Shown: positions 42,410 to 55,841, counted from the first letter of the stretch. The stretch: DNA of 64,000 nt from Patiria miniata (GCF_015706575.1 NW_024037058.1:14095547-14159546), one strand, 5' to 3'. The notes: generated by a model from the letters alone, not told the origin. Numbers and translations are program-made.

Positions 42410-43620
42410 TATGTAGGGCCCTGTTCCCTACTAGTATTAGTAAATTAGAGAACAAAATCCACTTTTAATTTGGAAAAAAATGTTGCAACCTGACGCCACT
42501 TCCGCGATTGTGTACAATTTTTATTTTCTATTCCTAACAAAATTGGAAATGTTTGTCAGTCATGTCACGTCAGTCAATCATGTCAGTCCCAGATTTATGT
42601 CTACTCTTAATTTGTCTTATCATCAAATTTTTGCAATTAGATTATGCGCCAATCAAATGTGTTCCCCCCCCCCCCCATTCATGTCTTTTCAACATCAATT
42701 GTTGGAATGACTGACCCTTACTTCATGTACTTGGTACTTAGTTTCCTGAAACATCCTCTAGGTACATCTAGCATGTCTAGGGATCTTGACTAGAGGTCAA
42801 ATTACAGGGCGCCTCGATTATTTATGCTGAGTATGACATCCAACAGCCTTATTGAGAAAAAGATGATAATTAGCGTCAGGTTAAAACCTTCTCTCCGAAA
42901 TTTTCCCCAAAAGCCTCCCTGGTTTATCCATAACTTCCTAAGCAACTCTTAAAAATTTGTAAGCAATGATTTTTAGGACCTCAGACTGACAATTTTTTGG
43001 AGAAATCAGAGATTTTACTCACCAATGATTAGGAGCTCACCAATGATTAGGAGCTTCTACAGCTACAAAACTGGTAGCCTGTCATCCTACAGCTGTCGGG
43101 GTCAGTAGTATATTCTGCAAACACAGTACAGCCCATTGAACAGATGGCTGTTGGATGTCCAACATGTTCTCAGCATAAATAATCGAGGCACCCTGTAATT
43201 TGCTCTTCTGTTCCCGGTATCCCAGAATGGGGTTTTTCCCCCGCATATGATACAGCCATAACCATTGATCTCCATTATAATCCACCTGATACAAGTAGAG
43301 ATTGACAATTAAGATTGAGGTACTGCGGTTTACTTATGATCCAGATTAAAAGTGAAATTTCCTGTTCAATTCCGAGAGCTCCCCTCAAGTTTGTGATGGA
43401 CATGTTAAACTTCCGACTCATTCGAATAGCACATTGTGGTTGTGCCCAGCGTTTTATATGGTCCTGAGCCAATTCTCAAGTGAACAATTGCCATATTTGA
43501 GAAAATGCCAGTCACTGCTGGGGGGGGGGGGGGGGGACTCTGTAGTCGGTACCCCCCTGGACCCGCCACTACTACATGGACAATTCCTTTTGACATTTGA
43601 CTGTGTTTGCTCTTTTCCAG
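42410..43620 (+). other. Remainder of IMPDH intron 1
   Basis: No further gene. There is a duplicated CACCAATGATTAGGAGCT phrase near 43020-43051, and a long poly-G run beside CCCCCCTGGACCCGCCACTA near 43519-43570 that may be one end of a further CAG/CCGCC-type element. Confidence 0.45.
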
Positions 43621-43669
43621 TGACTTTCTGATCTTGCCAGGGTACATTGACTTCACATCAGATGAAGTG
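43621..43669 (+). CDS. IMPDH: IMP dehydrogenase exon 2
   Basis: 49 bases after a TTTTCCAG acceptor and before a GTAAGT donor. It completes the Asn codon and encodes DFLILPGYIDFTSDEV, the start of the catalytic TIM barrel. Phase 0 at its end. Confidence 0.93.
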
Positions 43670-43731
43670 GTAAGTGCTAACAAAACACTAGTTCGAAGGA
43701 CTGTATTCATCCAACCTTAAGCTAACCATTT

Positions 43732-43766
<35 letters not shown>

Positions 43767-45779
43767 CGCCTTTTGAAATTTTCTGGGTAAAATCCACAAG
43801 ACTACATGGTCAAACATGTCACTAAACCAAAAAGGCAAATAACTTTTTTTTTACAAGACCAAGGCAAAAAAAAGGTATGATGTAAGAATTTATTCTGGCT
43901 ATTTTTAATTTTATTTTACGGTGTTGTCTTAGGGCTTGAAAAAAGGCACAAGTTCAGTTGGGTAGGATTCGAACCCATGACCACCGACCTTGTCTGGGTC
44001 AACTGGAATACTAAAAAAACATGGTTTATTTTTATGGATGGGTTGGTTCAAATACTTTCAGATTTTCCATTGGAATACACACAATCCCGCTTTTTTTAAA
44101 GCAAAATCATAGTGTTTTTAGCAAACCAGAACCCTCCTATGCAAACACCATTTTGTGCAAAGTTGTCCTTTCAATCAAAATCAATCAAGCGACTGTTTTT
44201 AACAGTTAAGAGCTCCCAGCCTGTGGTACATGTCCATAAGCAGGATTGACTGGCTGTGACTGTTTATGTAACTTGATACAGCCATGCTTTGACTATAGGC
44301 AATTGATAAGCCAGCTGTGCCTACCAATTGCCTGCTTTTTGTCATGTTTGTGTGTTGACTGATATGATCTGTCTGTTCGTGACTAGCCTGTGTAAAAGGC
44401 ATGACAGAGGAGAGGATTGATTGTTTTTGACTGTCTGTGACTGTTCATACAGCAGGAAGGGACATTTCTTTTAATACAAAACGTCCTTTTCTACATGTAG
44501 TCCTAATAACTGCTTTCAATGGTTTACATAAATTTACATTGTATACATGTACATGTACAGTAATCACAATTACTGATTACTCTAAATGTGCCCATGTCTA
44601 ACACTCTAGTTTCACAATGTTACTTTGCCCATCAATAGCAGGGCCATTCTGTGGTCACTGTGTGACATAAAATTGGGCTCGTCTGATTTTTGAAGCTTTA
44701 CCCCTTTTTAAAGTTATGTACATCTGACATTACTTTCACTGATTCATCAGGTTAGTACTTTTTACTCCCTATGTCAAACTATAGTTTCTACTTTCACAAA
44801 TTGTGTCAAAATATTAGGAGGGGTCACTTGTCACATCAGATGTGTGACATCAGATGAAAAAAATGTTATCCAACCCATATCGGAAATTCACACTTTTCTC
44901 TAAAGTTCTCAGGACACACACGCATACTCATTTTTGAGTAAGGCTAGTCTTTTGTGATTTACAGAATGCATCAATGTACACCCTCTGCTGTATTTTTACT
45001 AAGTGGGAATCGTTCTGTGGTCACGTATGTGACATTTTGATCCGTCACGTGCCTGACATTTTGTAATTAAAATTATGCTAATTTATGCACAGAAAGACTG
45101 GTCAACTATTAAAAGTTATTTTAAAATTCTTACTTACTAGCAACACTTTAGTGAACAATAATCCTTTGTATTACATCACATACAAAACTTTGTATCCCCC
45201 AAATAATTTAGGTTAAATTTCTGAAAATCGCCCAGCAATGAACAATTTATGTACATGTACATGTGTACAATGTACTCAAGATCCAATATTTTGTCTGCCG
45301 AGATTTCAAGCTGGACCCTGGTGTGGTAGATTATTTTGCATACATTTAGCATACATAGACATCAAATGTATAGCTTAATGTATTTCATTTAATTATGCAT
45401 GTGCTGGTACATTGTGTACAACACACAATGCAAAATTTAGTATTGTATAACGTGGCAGGGACCGTTTATCATCATTCATTAAACACATCTGACATGTCTG
45501 AGGACAATTGTGTCCATTCACCATAAAAAAAGCAATTCTTCAAAAGGACATGATAAAAGCGTTGCATGCCGCGTTGTACGTCCCCCCCCCCCTCAAACAA
45601 ACTAATACTCCTGAAACTTGTCTTCTTTTTTCTCTTTCTGAATTTTTTTTTAAAATTTAGTTACAATTTAAAGTGCTTGCTTGCAACATAGCCAAGTACT
45701 CATTATGTTTTTATATTAGTGAAAATCACTGAATGGCAGTTTGCTTAGATGTAGCACGCCCCCCCCCCCCCTCCATGTA

Positions 45780-46800
<1,021 letters not shown>

Positions 46801-47423
46801 AATAATATTGTACATGTACATGTAAGTACATGTACATACATGGACTGTGACATTTTCAGCACAGTGTGTTATTTTAGCATGTTTATTTCCTCGTACTCCA
46901 TCATGTCCATGCCCCTTTTATGCCCTTTTATATTTCCTTTAAATTGGACAAAGTTCTGAAATTTAAGAATGTGTACGATATTCCACATGAAAACACCCAT
47001 ATTAATAATGTCCGTGAATGTGTACACATGTACCGTTTCAAACAACTCCTATACAAGTTTGTGTCATGATCAGTCATTCATATACACATTGTGCTTTGCT
47101 ATACCGTAGCTTGGGAACATTCTAAGTACTTGTCATTTTTAAGGAAAAGCACTTTTCAATTGCATACAAGTTTTAACAGTGATGATTTGTCACTGTGACA
47201 TTTTAAATGCTGTTTATGTGTTAACTGCAACAGCAGCACAAATAATATATTTATTGCTTTTATATTGTACGTTGGTCCATCAAATTTGACTAGTTTTATC
47301 AAGTACCGGTACATGTAAAGTGTAATGTGTTTGAATTTTACAATTGTAAGTTAAATTTTTGACTTTTTTGTTTAATTGTAAAATTACATTGTTCAATTTT
47401 TTTTTTCTCCATGGAAACCATAG

Positions 47424-47498
47424 TTGTGTGGCGGCATAGGTATAATACATCATAATTGCACTCCGGAATTTCAAGCTAATGAAGTACGCAGAGTAAAG
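47424..47498 (+). CDS. IMPDH: IMP dehydrogenase exon 4
   Basis: 75 bases, 25 codons, after CCATAG and before GTAAGT. It encodes [19 protein letters not shown], the conserved segment that leads to the Bateman (CBS) domain. Confidence 0.93.
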
Positions 47499-48317
47499 GT
47501 AAGTGGGCGGAATGATGATTATTCAGTACGTCTTGTAGGCAAACTTTTTGATGATTATGAGTTTCAGCACAATGCATTTGAGTGCGTGTACGTATTACAC
47601 AAGTAAACAGGGCTGTTAGGTTGGCTCAGAGTAATAGCCAATTCAAGCATAAATTTTGGATGTCACAAATTTCAACTGCAGTGATTTTCACCTTGTACAT
47701 GTCATGAGTTCCAATTTGTACTTTCAGCCTAGAATATTGTTGTCTTTTAGTTAGAGGAAAAATTTGATTATTTGATTGTGCAAGTACAAAATACAGGGCA
47801 CAAAAAATTGTGTTTCCATACATACGATCTGAATATTCCGGTTTGGTTGGTTCGGTTCAGAAGGGCTACATTGTATGTTTGGTGAATTTTGGTTCGGTTT
47901 GGCAGTTCGGTTGCAGCAGTAAAAATGGAGTATCCAAAATACGTAGTAACGAAGGTCTGAATGTGTGCAAAAGATGCCGTGACACCCTTTTGGCATTGTT
48001 CATGTATCAGGGGTGTGAAATCTCAGCTTTAAAGCTGATTTCAGCATTTTTGTTTTGGATTTCAGCTATTTTCCCTCATTTGTTGTGTACAAAAGTGTAG
48101 GAGATTTCCAAAGTTCAGCATTTTTACACCTTTTTCAGCTTTTTTCAGCTATTTTTTATCAGTGGTCACTCACACCCCTGTCGTATGTAGGTTTATCCAT
48201 ACACATTTTTTCATGGATAATGGACAATTCATTTTCATGTACGGTCGTACCTAATAAGGTACATGTACATTATGTGTACATGTATTTACATGTACGTCTA
48301 CACGTAAATTACGTGTA

Positions 48318-48504
48318 CAGTCGAGTCTCGTTAATACAAACTCGTTCGGACCTACCCAAATTGTTTGTTATATCAGAATTTTGTATTAAGAGGAACATCA
48401 GTCCCATTCATTGTGCATTTAAATGCACAGTCGGGACTGAGGCTATTTGTTTGTTATAACCAGAATTGTGTATTAACAGAGTTTGTACTAACGAGATTCG
48501 ACTG
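48318..48504. mobile_element. pogo/Tigger-like MITE, 187 bp, in IMPDH intron 4
   Basis: The ends CAGTCGAGTCTCGTTA and inverted TAACGAGATTCGACTG differ at one position, with TA on both sides (48316-48317, 48505-48506). The CAGTCGA start and the TA target are typical of pogo/Tigger elements. Confidence 0.8.
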
Positions 48505-48644
48505 TATACGTAAGGTAGCAGTGTGTCTTGTTCAGGGTGTGGATGATTTCAGTTTACTTTGGCGATATTTCATTGTTTTTAACCGTGTAGTAAATATTGA
48601 TGATAATCAGTGTTTTGTGCTATTCTTAAACAATTTCTTTTTAG

Positions 48645-48741
48645 AAATATGAACAGGGTTTCATCCTGGATCCCGTCTGTATGGGTCCTGATGACACGGT
48701 CGGCTGTGTCTTCTCTGCCAAGGTAGCGCACGGCTTCTCTG
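48645..48741 (+). CDS. IMPDH: IMP dehydrogenase exon 5
   Basis: 97 bases, phase 0 in, phase 1 out. It encodes [19 protein letters not shown] and ends HGFSG, the first part of CBS repeat 1 in the regulatory Bateman domain. It splices directly to exon 6 to give HGFSGIPIT, as in other animals; two candidate cassette exons lie in the intron that follows. Confidence 0.92.
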
Positions 48742-50475
48742 GTAAGACATTCTTTGTTTCTTTGGGTTTTTTTTTTTTTTTTTTTAAGTATTACAGGAGA
48801 CACAAATGCAACTAGTGGTTAGTAGTTACATTGAGTTTATTTTAGTGCTGCTTGGAACCATGTTGGGACATCGTTTCGTTTGTCTTTGATCATAATGCAT
48901 GTTCACATGTCAAACATTGATAGGAAATCTCATTTACCATTTAGCTTTTCAATTGTCCTCTAAACTGACTATGATCTGAAAGCTTCAGACATTTTTCGGA
49001 ACCAAAGTATATGAAGTGGTGGACGAAACAATTTGACATCATCACCTTGCTCACAATATGCATTTGGGAAAACACAATGTTTGCTAATTACTTGTATACG
49101 TCACCGCTATTGCAACGAAGCGCAAATACACCAAAGACACATTCGTCGTATTTGTATACGACGAATGTGTTTTTATATGGTAGTTCAGCATTGTTAATTA
49201 TGTGTCCATGAGGTTTCAAATGCAGAATGAAAATTATTATTATTATTATTATTATTATTTCAAATTCCTGACATGCCTAATCTAAGCTGGTGACGCACAG
49301 TACATGTACAATTAATAGTTTCCATTATTCTCTGTTATGCCATTGAGCGTTACATGGGCCTTATTCGCGAGTCCGCCATATTAAATTGAAATCGAGGTGA
49401 AATCTTCATTTTTGGAACTTGCGAAGAGAAATGAAAGCAATGACATAAAGTTAATTACAAATTAATACCAGTCTGCTCTGATGAATAATTTAAAATTTGT
49501 GATTAACCATGCCCTTATGTTTTAAGCCACATTTAAAAACAAAATGAAAGTGAGGCTAGAATGAATAAATAGTCTGGCACCATCCCATTGAACAGTTTAC
49601 AATTTATAAAATACATTCAGGGAACACGACCAAAATGGCTTCCTCATGAATAAGGTCCATGCTCCGAATCTATAAAGAGCCCTTTGTTTTGATGTCAAAT
49701 AGCTTCAGATTGTATGGTACATCTTCATGTTTCTACAGCAGTCGTGATGATTTGAGGTGTGCGATCGCACCCACATACCATCGCAGGCCTAAAAGCTTCG
49801 CGAGCAGTGCGAATAATCGCACGCCTGAATCCCTCTGAACCGCACTCCTTGGCATACATTTACGACATGATTATACATCTGTGAGTTCTTGAAATGGCTT
49901 CACTGTATGCCAAGGTGAATTTATTTTTAAAAAAAAATAAAAAAATACCAGATTGTTCAGTCCCAGTTTGGACCACCACACAATCACACGCCTAAAAAAA
50001 TCACACGCCTAGAAAAATCACACGCCTAGAAAAATCACACGCCTAGAAAAATCACACGCCTAGAGAAATCTAGGTGTGCCTTTTTCCACACACCTGTAAT
50101 TTTCAAATCATCAGGATTGCATCAGTAATAACGATTTTCATTTTAGGAGGATTCCTATATTGTTGCTTCATCAGTAACATACAATGGTAACAGGCTTTCT
50201 GAAAATTAGTGCATGCATGCATTTTTTAGAAAGCTGCTATGTTTGCATGCACCTGATTGGCCCAAATGCTGTAAACCAAACGGACTAGATCTTTCAAATA
50301 ATTCTTAAAGAGTTAGTAGTGATGTACATGTACAAATGTACATGTACATTGTAATTTGTAAAAGGGTCCAGATTCGATGGTGTCACAACGCTGAGTGATA
50401 CACTTATTGTGTCTGCAGTAGTACCATAATTTCCAATTTTATTTAACGCACATTGATTTTATGCTCTGTTTGCAG
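48742..50475 (+). other. IMPDH intron 5, first part
   Basis: It holds a perfect 15-bp-arm hairpin at 49137-49170 (ACACATTCGTCGTAT and inverse), an ATT microsatellite at about 49235-49258 and the element with 17-bp repeats at 49745-50112. No other exon recognised apart from the candidate microexons to the right. Confidence 0.5.
49745..50112. mobile_element. Inverted-ended element with five 17-bp direct repeats
   Basis: The left end GATGATTTGAGGTGTG and the right end CACACCTGTAATTTTCAAATCATC are roughly inverted. Inside, TCACACGCCTAGAAAAA-type units repeat about five times head to tail at 49983-50070. This is a transposon-borne minisatellite and not a CRISPR, because there are no spacers. Confidence 0.5.
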
Positions 50476-50514
50476 ATGAAGAACAATCACAAAAGAAATC
50501 CAAATCCATATTTG
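50476..50514 (+). CDS. Candidate cassette microexon a in the IMPDH Bateman domain
   Basis: 39 bases after a good acceptor (GCTCTGTTTGCAG) and before G|GTGGGT. Phase is 1 in and 1 out, so it could be inserted between exons 5 and 6 without shifting the frame. It would add 13 residues (DEEQSQKKSKSIF, with the junction glycine kept). Not part of the standard enzyme. It could be a chance match; transcript data are needed to decide. Confidence 0.35.
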
Positions 50515-50949
50515 GTGGGTTATAAACAGCAGTGCTAAACCTTGACTTTTCTCGGGATTGTTCTCTTTTGGCGTGTTGTCCTTTTAACAACTCTTTCTGG
50601 CTTCTTAGATGACTGTGTTGAACTTTTTCATCCAACAGCCTTCATTAAAAATAGTCATCTTAGTTTTGGCTAATATCATACACTTTTTTAAGATTTGAAG
50701 CAGTTGATGAAGAAAAAAAATTTAATTCCTTTTCAAAGTCAAAAGGGGAAAAAGCAATTGAGTGTTTTTTTACTTTTTGCAACATATGGAAATGATTGTT
50801 TCACAGAACTTTGGAGTGACTTTCCTTTTTTTTGGACAATTTTTCATCACATCTTTGTGAGTGTTAATCAGCTAATCTGTGTAAACTGCTTTTGTTTTTG
50901 TTTACATGAATGATTTGAGATTGAGATTCACTGTTCGATGTTTACACAG

Positions 50950-50976
50950 GAACACTTAAAGAAAAAAATCCAAATG
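50950..50976 (+). CDS. Candidate cassette microexon b in the IMPDH Bateman domain
   Basis: 27 bases after GATGTTTACACAG, ending at a weak GTGGAA donor; an alternative donor GTAAAT would extend it to 50982 (33 bases). Both lengths keep the frame. It would insert GTLKEKNPN just before GIPIT. Like candidate a it is lysine-rich. Supported only by splice sites and phase. Confidence 0.25.
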
Positions 50977-51540
50977 GTGGAAGTAAATATGAAAAAGGAG
51001 CTTTTCTTTTTATAGCCATACACTGCATTTGAATTGTCACTTTAACATTTGTTCTGCGTACATGTACGTAATTTTGTACGTAATTTTGCTTAATGTGCAT
51101 TACATAACGATACTTACATGTACTGTACAGTCTGTAATACATGTACATGTTCACAACACGAACGTCTGTGGTCGTTTAATTCATTGAATTTATCAAAACA
51201 GTGACTTTCATTGGACTAACCCCATCTGGTCATAGAGTGCTTTAATCATTTTTTCAATTTGAGAGATAAGATGAGGTTGTTTGAAATATAATCATCATGT
51301 GTGCCTGCACCCTTGACAAGTTGCTCGTTTGCAGTGTAAGACATCACAGTTCTGCACCCTTCAATAATTTGGGTTTTTTTCCCCCAAATCTCGATCCTTT
51401 CATCTATACTGTACACCTATCTTGGGACTATTTTGGCTTTCAGTTACGTTCTCTTATTAACTTGACGGCAAATGGGCTTTTGTGGAGACTAAGACATGAA
51501 ATGTTTTCTTAGGGGTACATGTACATGTACATAAATCAGT

Positions 51541-51840
51541 GGGGCAGTGTGGCCTAGTGGTTAGGGTTTGTGACTCATGATCAGAAGGTCAGGGGTTTGA
51601 ATCCAGCTGCTGGCCGTATGTTGTGTCCTTGAGCGAGCCACTTTATCTCCACTTGCCTCTCTCCACCCAGGAATATACATGTAAATGGGTACCCACATTA
51701 GCTGGGGAGTAAATCTGTGATGGACCGGCATCCCATCCAGGGGGATAGAAATATTCTCAGTCGTTTCATGCCACTGAAACCGGAGATAAACACTGGCCTG
51801 ATGGGCCACATTGGCTCTTGAAAGACTTCACTTTCACTTG
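51541..51840 (+). mobile_element. tRNA-derived SINE in IMPDH intron 5
   Basis: The head has TGGCCTAGTGGTTAGGG (A box) and GGTCAGGGGTTTGAATCC (B box), followed by a conserved body: CTTGAGCGAGCCACTTTATC, GGGTACCCACATTAGCTGGG and GATGGACCGGCATCCCATCC. These body phrases recur in SINEs of many marine invertebrates. It ends in a CTTTCACTT region near 51840. Confidence 0.85.
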
Positions 51841-52454
51841 CATGTTCATTTGTAAATCAAGTGATTACAGAAGTGTGACTTGAACACAAGACCACTGGAG
51901 ACATTGCACAAAGTACAGTGCACGTACTTATATGTAAGAGTGTTTGTGAGTTCTAGCTCTGCTTTTTTTTAATATGTACATCAGCAGCCTCCTCTCAAAG
52001 ATGAAATACTGTAAAATGTACGGTACTGTACACTTAGTTGGAATAACCTCACATGAACCTTGGAAGTGGCAAATGCAGCATCTTGAAAACTGACTTTTGA
52101 GCCTGTTTTTAATTTTCTTTGGGGAGTATAGCAATTCCTGGCATTTTGCCTTATCAATTTGTTCTCTTCTAGCACGTCGTTAAAGCCCATTATACAAAAA
52201 TTGCAAAACTAAATCAATTTTTTTAAAATAGACTTACATGTATCAAATATTAACTTCAGACTTATCAAATGTTAACTTCATGTGTGGTACATGTACTTAA
52301 TACCAAACACTGTGTGGCATTTTTTCAACTGATATGCAGTCATTATACATGTATATATGCATTAAAAAAACCGTTTAGATTATAGAAAGGTTGAATTTAT
52401 GCTGTCTCCATGTGAGTTAAGACATGTAAGACTTGTGACAAATGAAATATGAAC

Positions 52455-52720
52455 AAAAAAACTCACTTTCAGAATGTCGGTACAGCGCTAGGGACGGTGG
52501 CGGTGCGTGCTGCGGCCGAAAACTTCTCAAGGAATGGAGGATCCCCCTGATGTTATTGTACAACTCAATTGTTTGGTGCAACACGCAATCGAGGTGTGCA
52601 ATGACATCAGGGGTGATCCTGCATTCCTTCAGAAGCTTTCGGCCGCAGCACGCACCTTCCGCCACCGTCTCCAGCACTGTATCGACATTCTGAAGTGAGG
52701 TGGTTTTTTTTTTAAATCTC
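52455..52720. mobile_element. Fold-back element with about 90-base arms in IMPDH intron 5
   Basis: The left arm from about 52465 (CACTTTCAGAATGTCGG) to about 52555 is an inverted, diverged copy of about 52613-52700. The core GTGCTGCGGCCGAAA is present in both arms. A 63-codon plus-strand frame runs through the loop and right arm. It is best read as a fold-back MITE. Confidence 0.65.
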
Positions 52721-53163
52721 ACCCTCTTGTACAAAACTGATCCGAAATTTTGGTTTAATTCCATTGGTAAACAATAGAGTTATTTAGGATAAAAAAAGGA
52801 CATTTTTTTTTTGGACAAGTAGTACATGCACAGCCATCGAAAAATATGTAATTTTGATTTTTTTTATACAGGTACCGGTAAGTTCAATAATATTTAACAG
52901 TAAAAATTTACTTTAAGAGCTGATGTCTCAATTCATGCCATTCAGGGTAAGAAGCGCTTTTCTTTTTTAAACAATTTTTCTCAGAAGGTTAGCCAGCACT
53001 TGTAAAAACACTTACAAAGCAATTTTCATTGGCGCACCTGTGTTCATTAATTGTACATACATGGACGTCAAACATGTCTTGCATATGTCGCATCTGTCCT
53101 GGAAGTGTTATCCACACTGCGTTGTCCTTGACGTCTTCTCCACCCACTGTGCTTCACATCCAG

Positions 53164-53361
53164 GTATCCCCATCACGGAGACCGGATCCCTAGGAGGCAA
53201 GCTCCTTGGCATTGTCACGGCCCGTGATATTGATTTCCTGAAGGCCGACTCCTACAACACTCCCTTGAAGGAGGTGATGACCAGACGGGAGGAGCTGGTG
53301 GTTGCCTTGGCCAATGTCACACTCAAGGAAGCCAACGTGCTCCTGCAGAAATCCAAAAAGG
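53164..53361 (+). CDS. IMPDH: IMP dehydrogenase exon 6
   Basis: 198 bases, phase 1 in, phase 1 out, acceptor CACATCCAG, donor GTAAGA. It encodes the rest of CBS repeat 1 and the start of CBS repeat 2: [36 protein letters not shown] and [14 protein letters not shown]. These repeats bind regulatory ATP/GTP and control filament assembly in animal IMPDH. Confidence 0.93.
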
Positions 53362-53482
53362 GTAAGACGGGGGCGTGCAGCTATCCACTGGTGACTCAGG
53401 TGATAGTTTTGCTCTTGACACTAAATATCCCACTATTTCCAGTCATCTTACAGCTGGTCGGGGGCGGGGAGGGGGGTGTTAA

Positions 53483-54060
53483 AGGTAGAGTAGATCATTT
53501 GCAGCAATCCAAAAAGTAACTGACCTAATTATTGTTTATAAAAAACTTACTTGGTTTTAAAACCTTAACCCCACCTAAAGCTACAAAATACTACTAGTAA
53601 ACTGTAGTATGAAACACTTCAGTATATTTAAGTGTGCACAACACTCATGGTATTCTGCAGTACTCAGTTTTTTATCCCAGAGTAATTGACCTATTGCCGT
53701 AGAATCGCGTTAGAATCTCGTTAGAATCATGTTAGAATCACCGTGGTCAACGAAGCTTGTGAAATATTGTCCAATTACATGATATACAAATGGACGCAGA
53801 ATGTGCAAAATCTGAAGGAAAAAAAATTACTGTACAAACATTACATAGGGTTGTCAGAGGGCGTGGCTAACTCGCAAACGGCGAAAGGTCAATTGCTGGG
53901 ATGTTAGGGTTAAAGATACTGCTAGTAATGGTGCTAAACTCCTTGTGAAATTACTCCATCTGGCATGCTGTCATTTTTAAGAAAACAATCAACGAAGGCC
54001 AAAGATGCGTCAATTGTTGCATACATTTTTTGGAAATTTCTGTTAGTAGTTGGTTTGTAA
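53483..54060 (+). mobile_element. Diverged family B MITE in IMPDH intron 6
   Basis: It starts after TTAA (53479-53482) with AGGTAGAGTAGATCATTTGCA and AATCCAAAAAGTAACTG. The later part (from about 53945) matches family B (TGGCATGCTGTCATTTT, AATCAACGAA, TAGTAGTTGGTTTGTAAT). Its middle holds foreign sequence, including the phrase CTAAAGCTACAAAATACTA that also occurs at 8742. Confidence 0.5.
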
Positions 54061-54557
54061 TTGGGCGAATCCGTGAATGGGGGCGCTGTATTACAGGTGT
54101 AAATTGTTCTTTTCTGAAAATGAATTCATGTTAGGACACACATGTACAAATGTTTACATGTACATTGTAAGCCCTTGGAAGTACTTGAGAACAAACAAAA
54201 CGCAAGAATATATTCTACCCTTGCTGTTTCTTTTCAATCACTTATTATGTGTTCAATTCTGCACTCACCTTGGCCTCCAGAGACAGGTGCTTTCATATCA
54301 GATGTAACACACGATCCACATTCAAAAAAGAAATTAGACGCACGTGTGCACCTGCTCAACTTTTCACAAGATTCACAACAAGAGAGTGGTTCTTGATACA
54401 TTATTCATAAGACCACAAATAATACATGCACAGCTGTTTGTATTTTCTGGTAGTTGAACGGTACACTGTACATCACCCAGCTTATGAGAAAACTTGCCTG
54501 CAAACTCTTCTTGTGTGATGTTCTTACTAAGGAAATAAATATGTGCTTGGCCATTTT

Positions 54558-54627
54558 TAAACAAGTCTGTTTAAGACCGACGTGGGGAATGGAATGGCCC
54601 GAGCCGTTCTTAAACAGACTTGTTTAA
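54558..54627. repeat. Hairpin with 18-bp arms at the left edge of a family B element
   Basis: AAACAAGTCTGTTTAAGA and its inverse flank a 31-base GC-rich loop. The right arm ends in the TTAA used as the boundary of the next element. Confidence 0.6.
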
Positions 54628-55140
54628 AGCTATAGTCCCATCATTTGCAGCTATCCGAAAAAGTAACTGGCGTATTATTGTTGTAAAACATACTTGGTTG
54701 AAAGATAGTAAGTGGACTAAGCTCCCTGTGAAATTAATCTTTCTAGCAAGCTATCATTTTGAAGTAATCAACGAAAGAAGGTCTTTCCAACGGTGCGTCT
54801 TAAGACGCACCGTAGGAAAATTTGAATTGGTAGTTCGTTTTGTTATTCGGCACAGCGCGCGCAAGCATTGGCACGACGCACAGGCGTGCGGCAGTTGCTA
54901 TAATTCGTCGGATCAGTGCGCGACATCGCGTATAGCTGCAATTCAAAACAATTCAAAACATGATTCAGAAACTTTTGATTTGAAATTGAGATCCTAGAAT
55001 GCTGTTTTTCTCGGAATATACAGCTGAGGCTAAGCTGAAACTTCATCAGGTTAGTTGTTCAGTATCCTTCATTAGATTTTGAACACTTTTGTTGCTTCAA
55101 ACGAACAAAATGCACAAATTACAAATGATGGACTATATCT
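54628..55140 (+). mobile_element. TTAA-flanked MITE, family B, copy 2
   Basis: Bounded by TTAA at 54624-54627 and 55141-55144; ends AGCTATAGTCC(C)ATCATTTG and inverted ATGATGGACTATATCT. It aligns with 16601-17145. The right TTAA also serves as the left TTAA of the family A element that follows. Confidence 0.85.
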
Positions 55141-55144
55141 TTAA

Positions 55145-55634
55145 AAGGAATATACAACATCTGCAACCATTAAAAAAACAAAACTACCAAATTATTATGA
55201 AATACCTTACTGGACTGTTAGTGAATGACAGTCTAAAGCATCCTGTAAAATCATGGCGCCTGGTATGCTAACATTTTCAAGAAAAGTGGTATTTTTGTAT
55301 CAATTTCCAACTGCCGACGAGAGTAGGAAAAAACTAGCTTTTTTCAAATACTGCCCCCAATTTACCATATTTAGTTAGTCTGAATTTTGTTTGCAATCAA
55401 TTACACATCTATAAACAGGTACAAGCTTACAATTTCCTGACGTCTGTAAATTGCTCCATTTCAATTTAAGTGGGGTCAGGGAACCAGACTTTTCTTGGTT
55501 TTTCCAGCATCTACAAACACCAAACATCAAACAAGTCAGTGTAACAATATTTGCTATGGAATACTAATCCCCTCTATGAAATACTAATCCCCAACTCTGA
55601 AAATTACAGCAAAAGCAAATGTTGTATATTCCTT
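55145..55634 (-). mobile_element. TTAA-flanked MITE, family A, copy 3, reversed
   Basis: The ends AAGGAATATACAACAT and inverted ATGTTGTATATTCCTT are perfect, with TTAA at 55141-55144 and 55635-55638. The interior is the reverse complement of 35389-35911, though its central palindrome has decayed. It ends about 200 bases before IMPDH exon 7. Confidence 0.85.
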
Positions 55635-55841
55635 TTAATACCGGCAAAGCTCATACATGTATTTATTCCTATTCATAATATCTTTTTAGTCAAAAAGTCG
55701 AAACAAGTCAAAAATTATTTTAAAAACAAACAAAAGAGATTTTACCCACTCACCCACCCTTTACTTTTTCACATGCATTCAATGAAATAGTAAAACACAA
55801 CTTGTTTTCTTCATTGTTCTTGGCCTTACTTGATTCACCAG

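Noticed and set aside
49983..50070. CRISPR-like direct repeats
   Set aside because: The 17-bp units are head to tail without spacers and the genome is eukaryotic; it is a minisatellite.
52417..52764. Minus-strand 115-codon frame as a gene
   Set aside because: It runs through both arms of a fold-back element, so its length reflects the inverted repeat.
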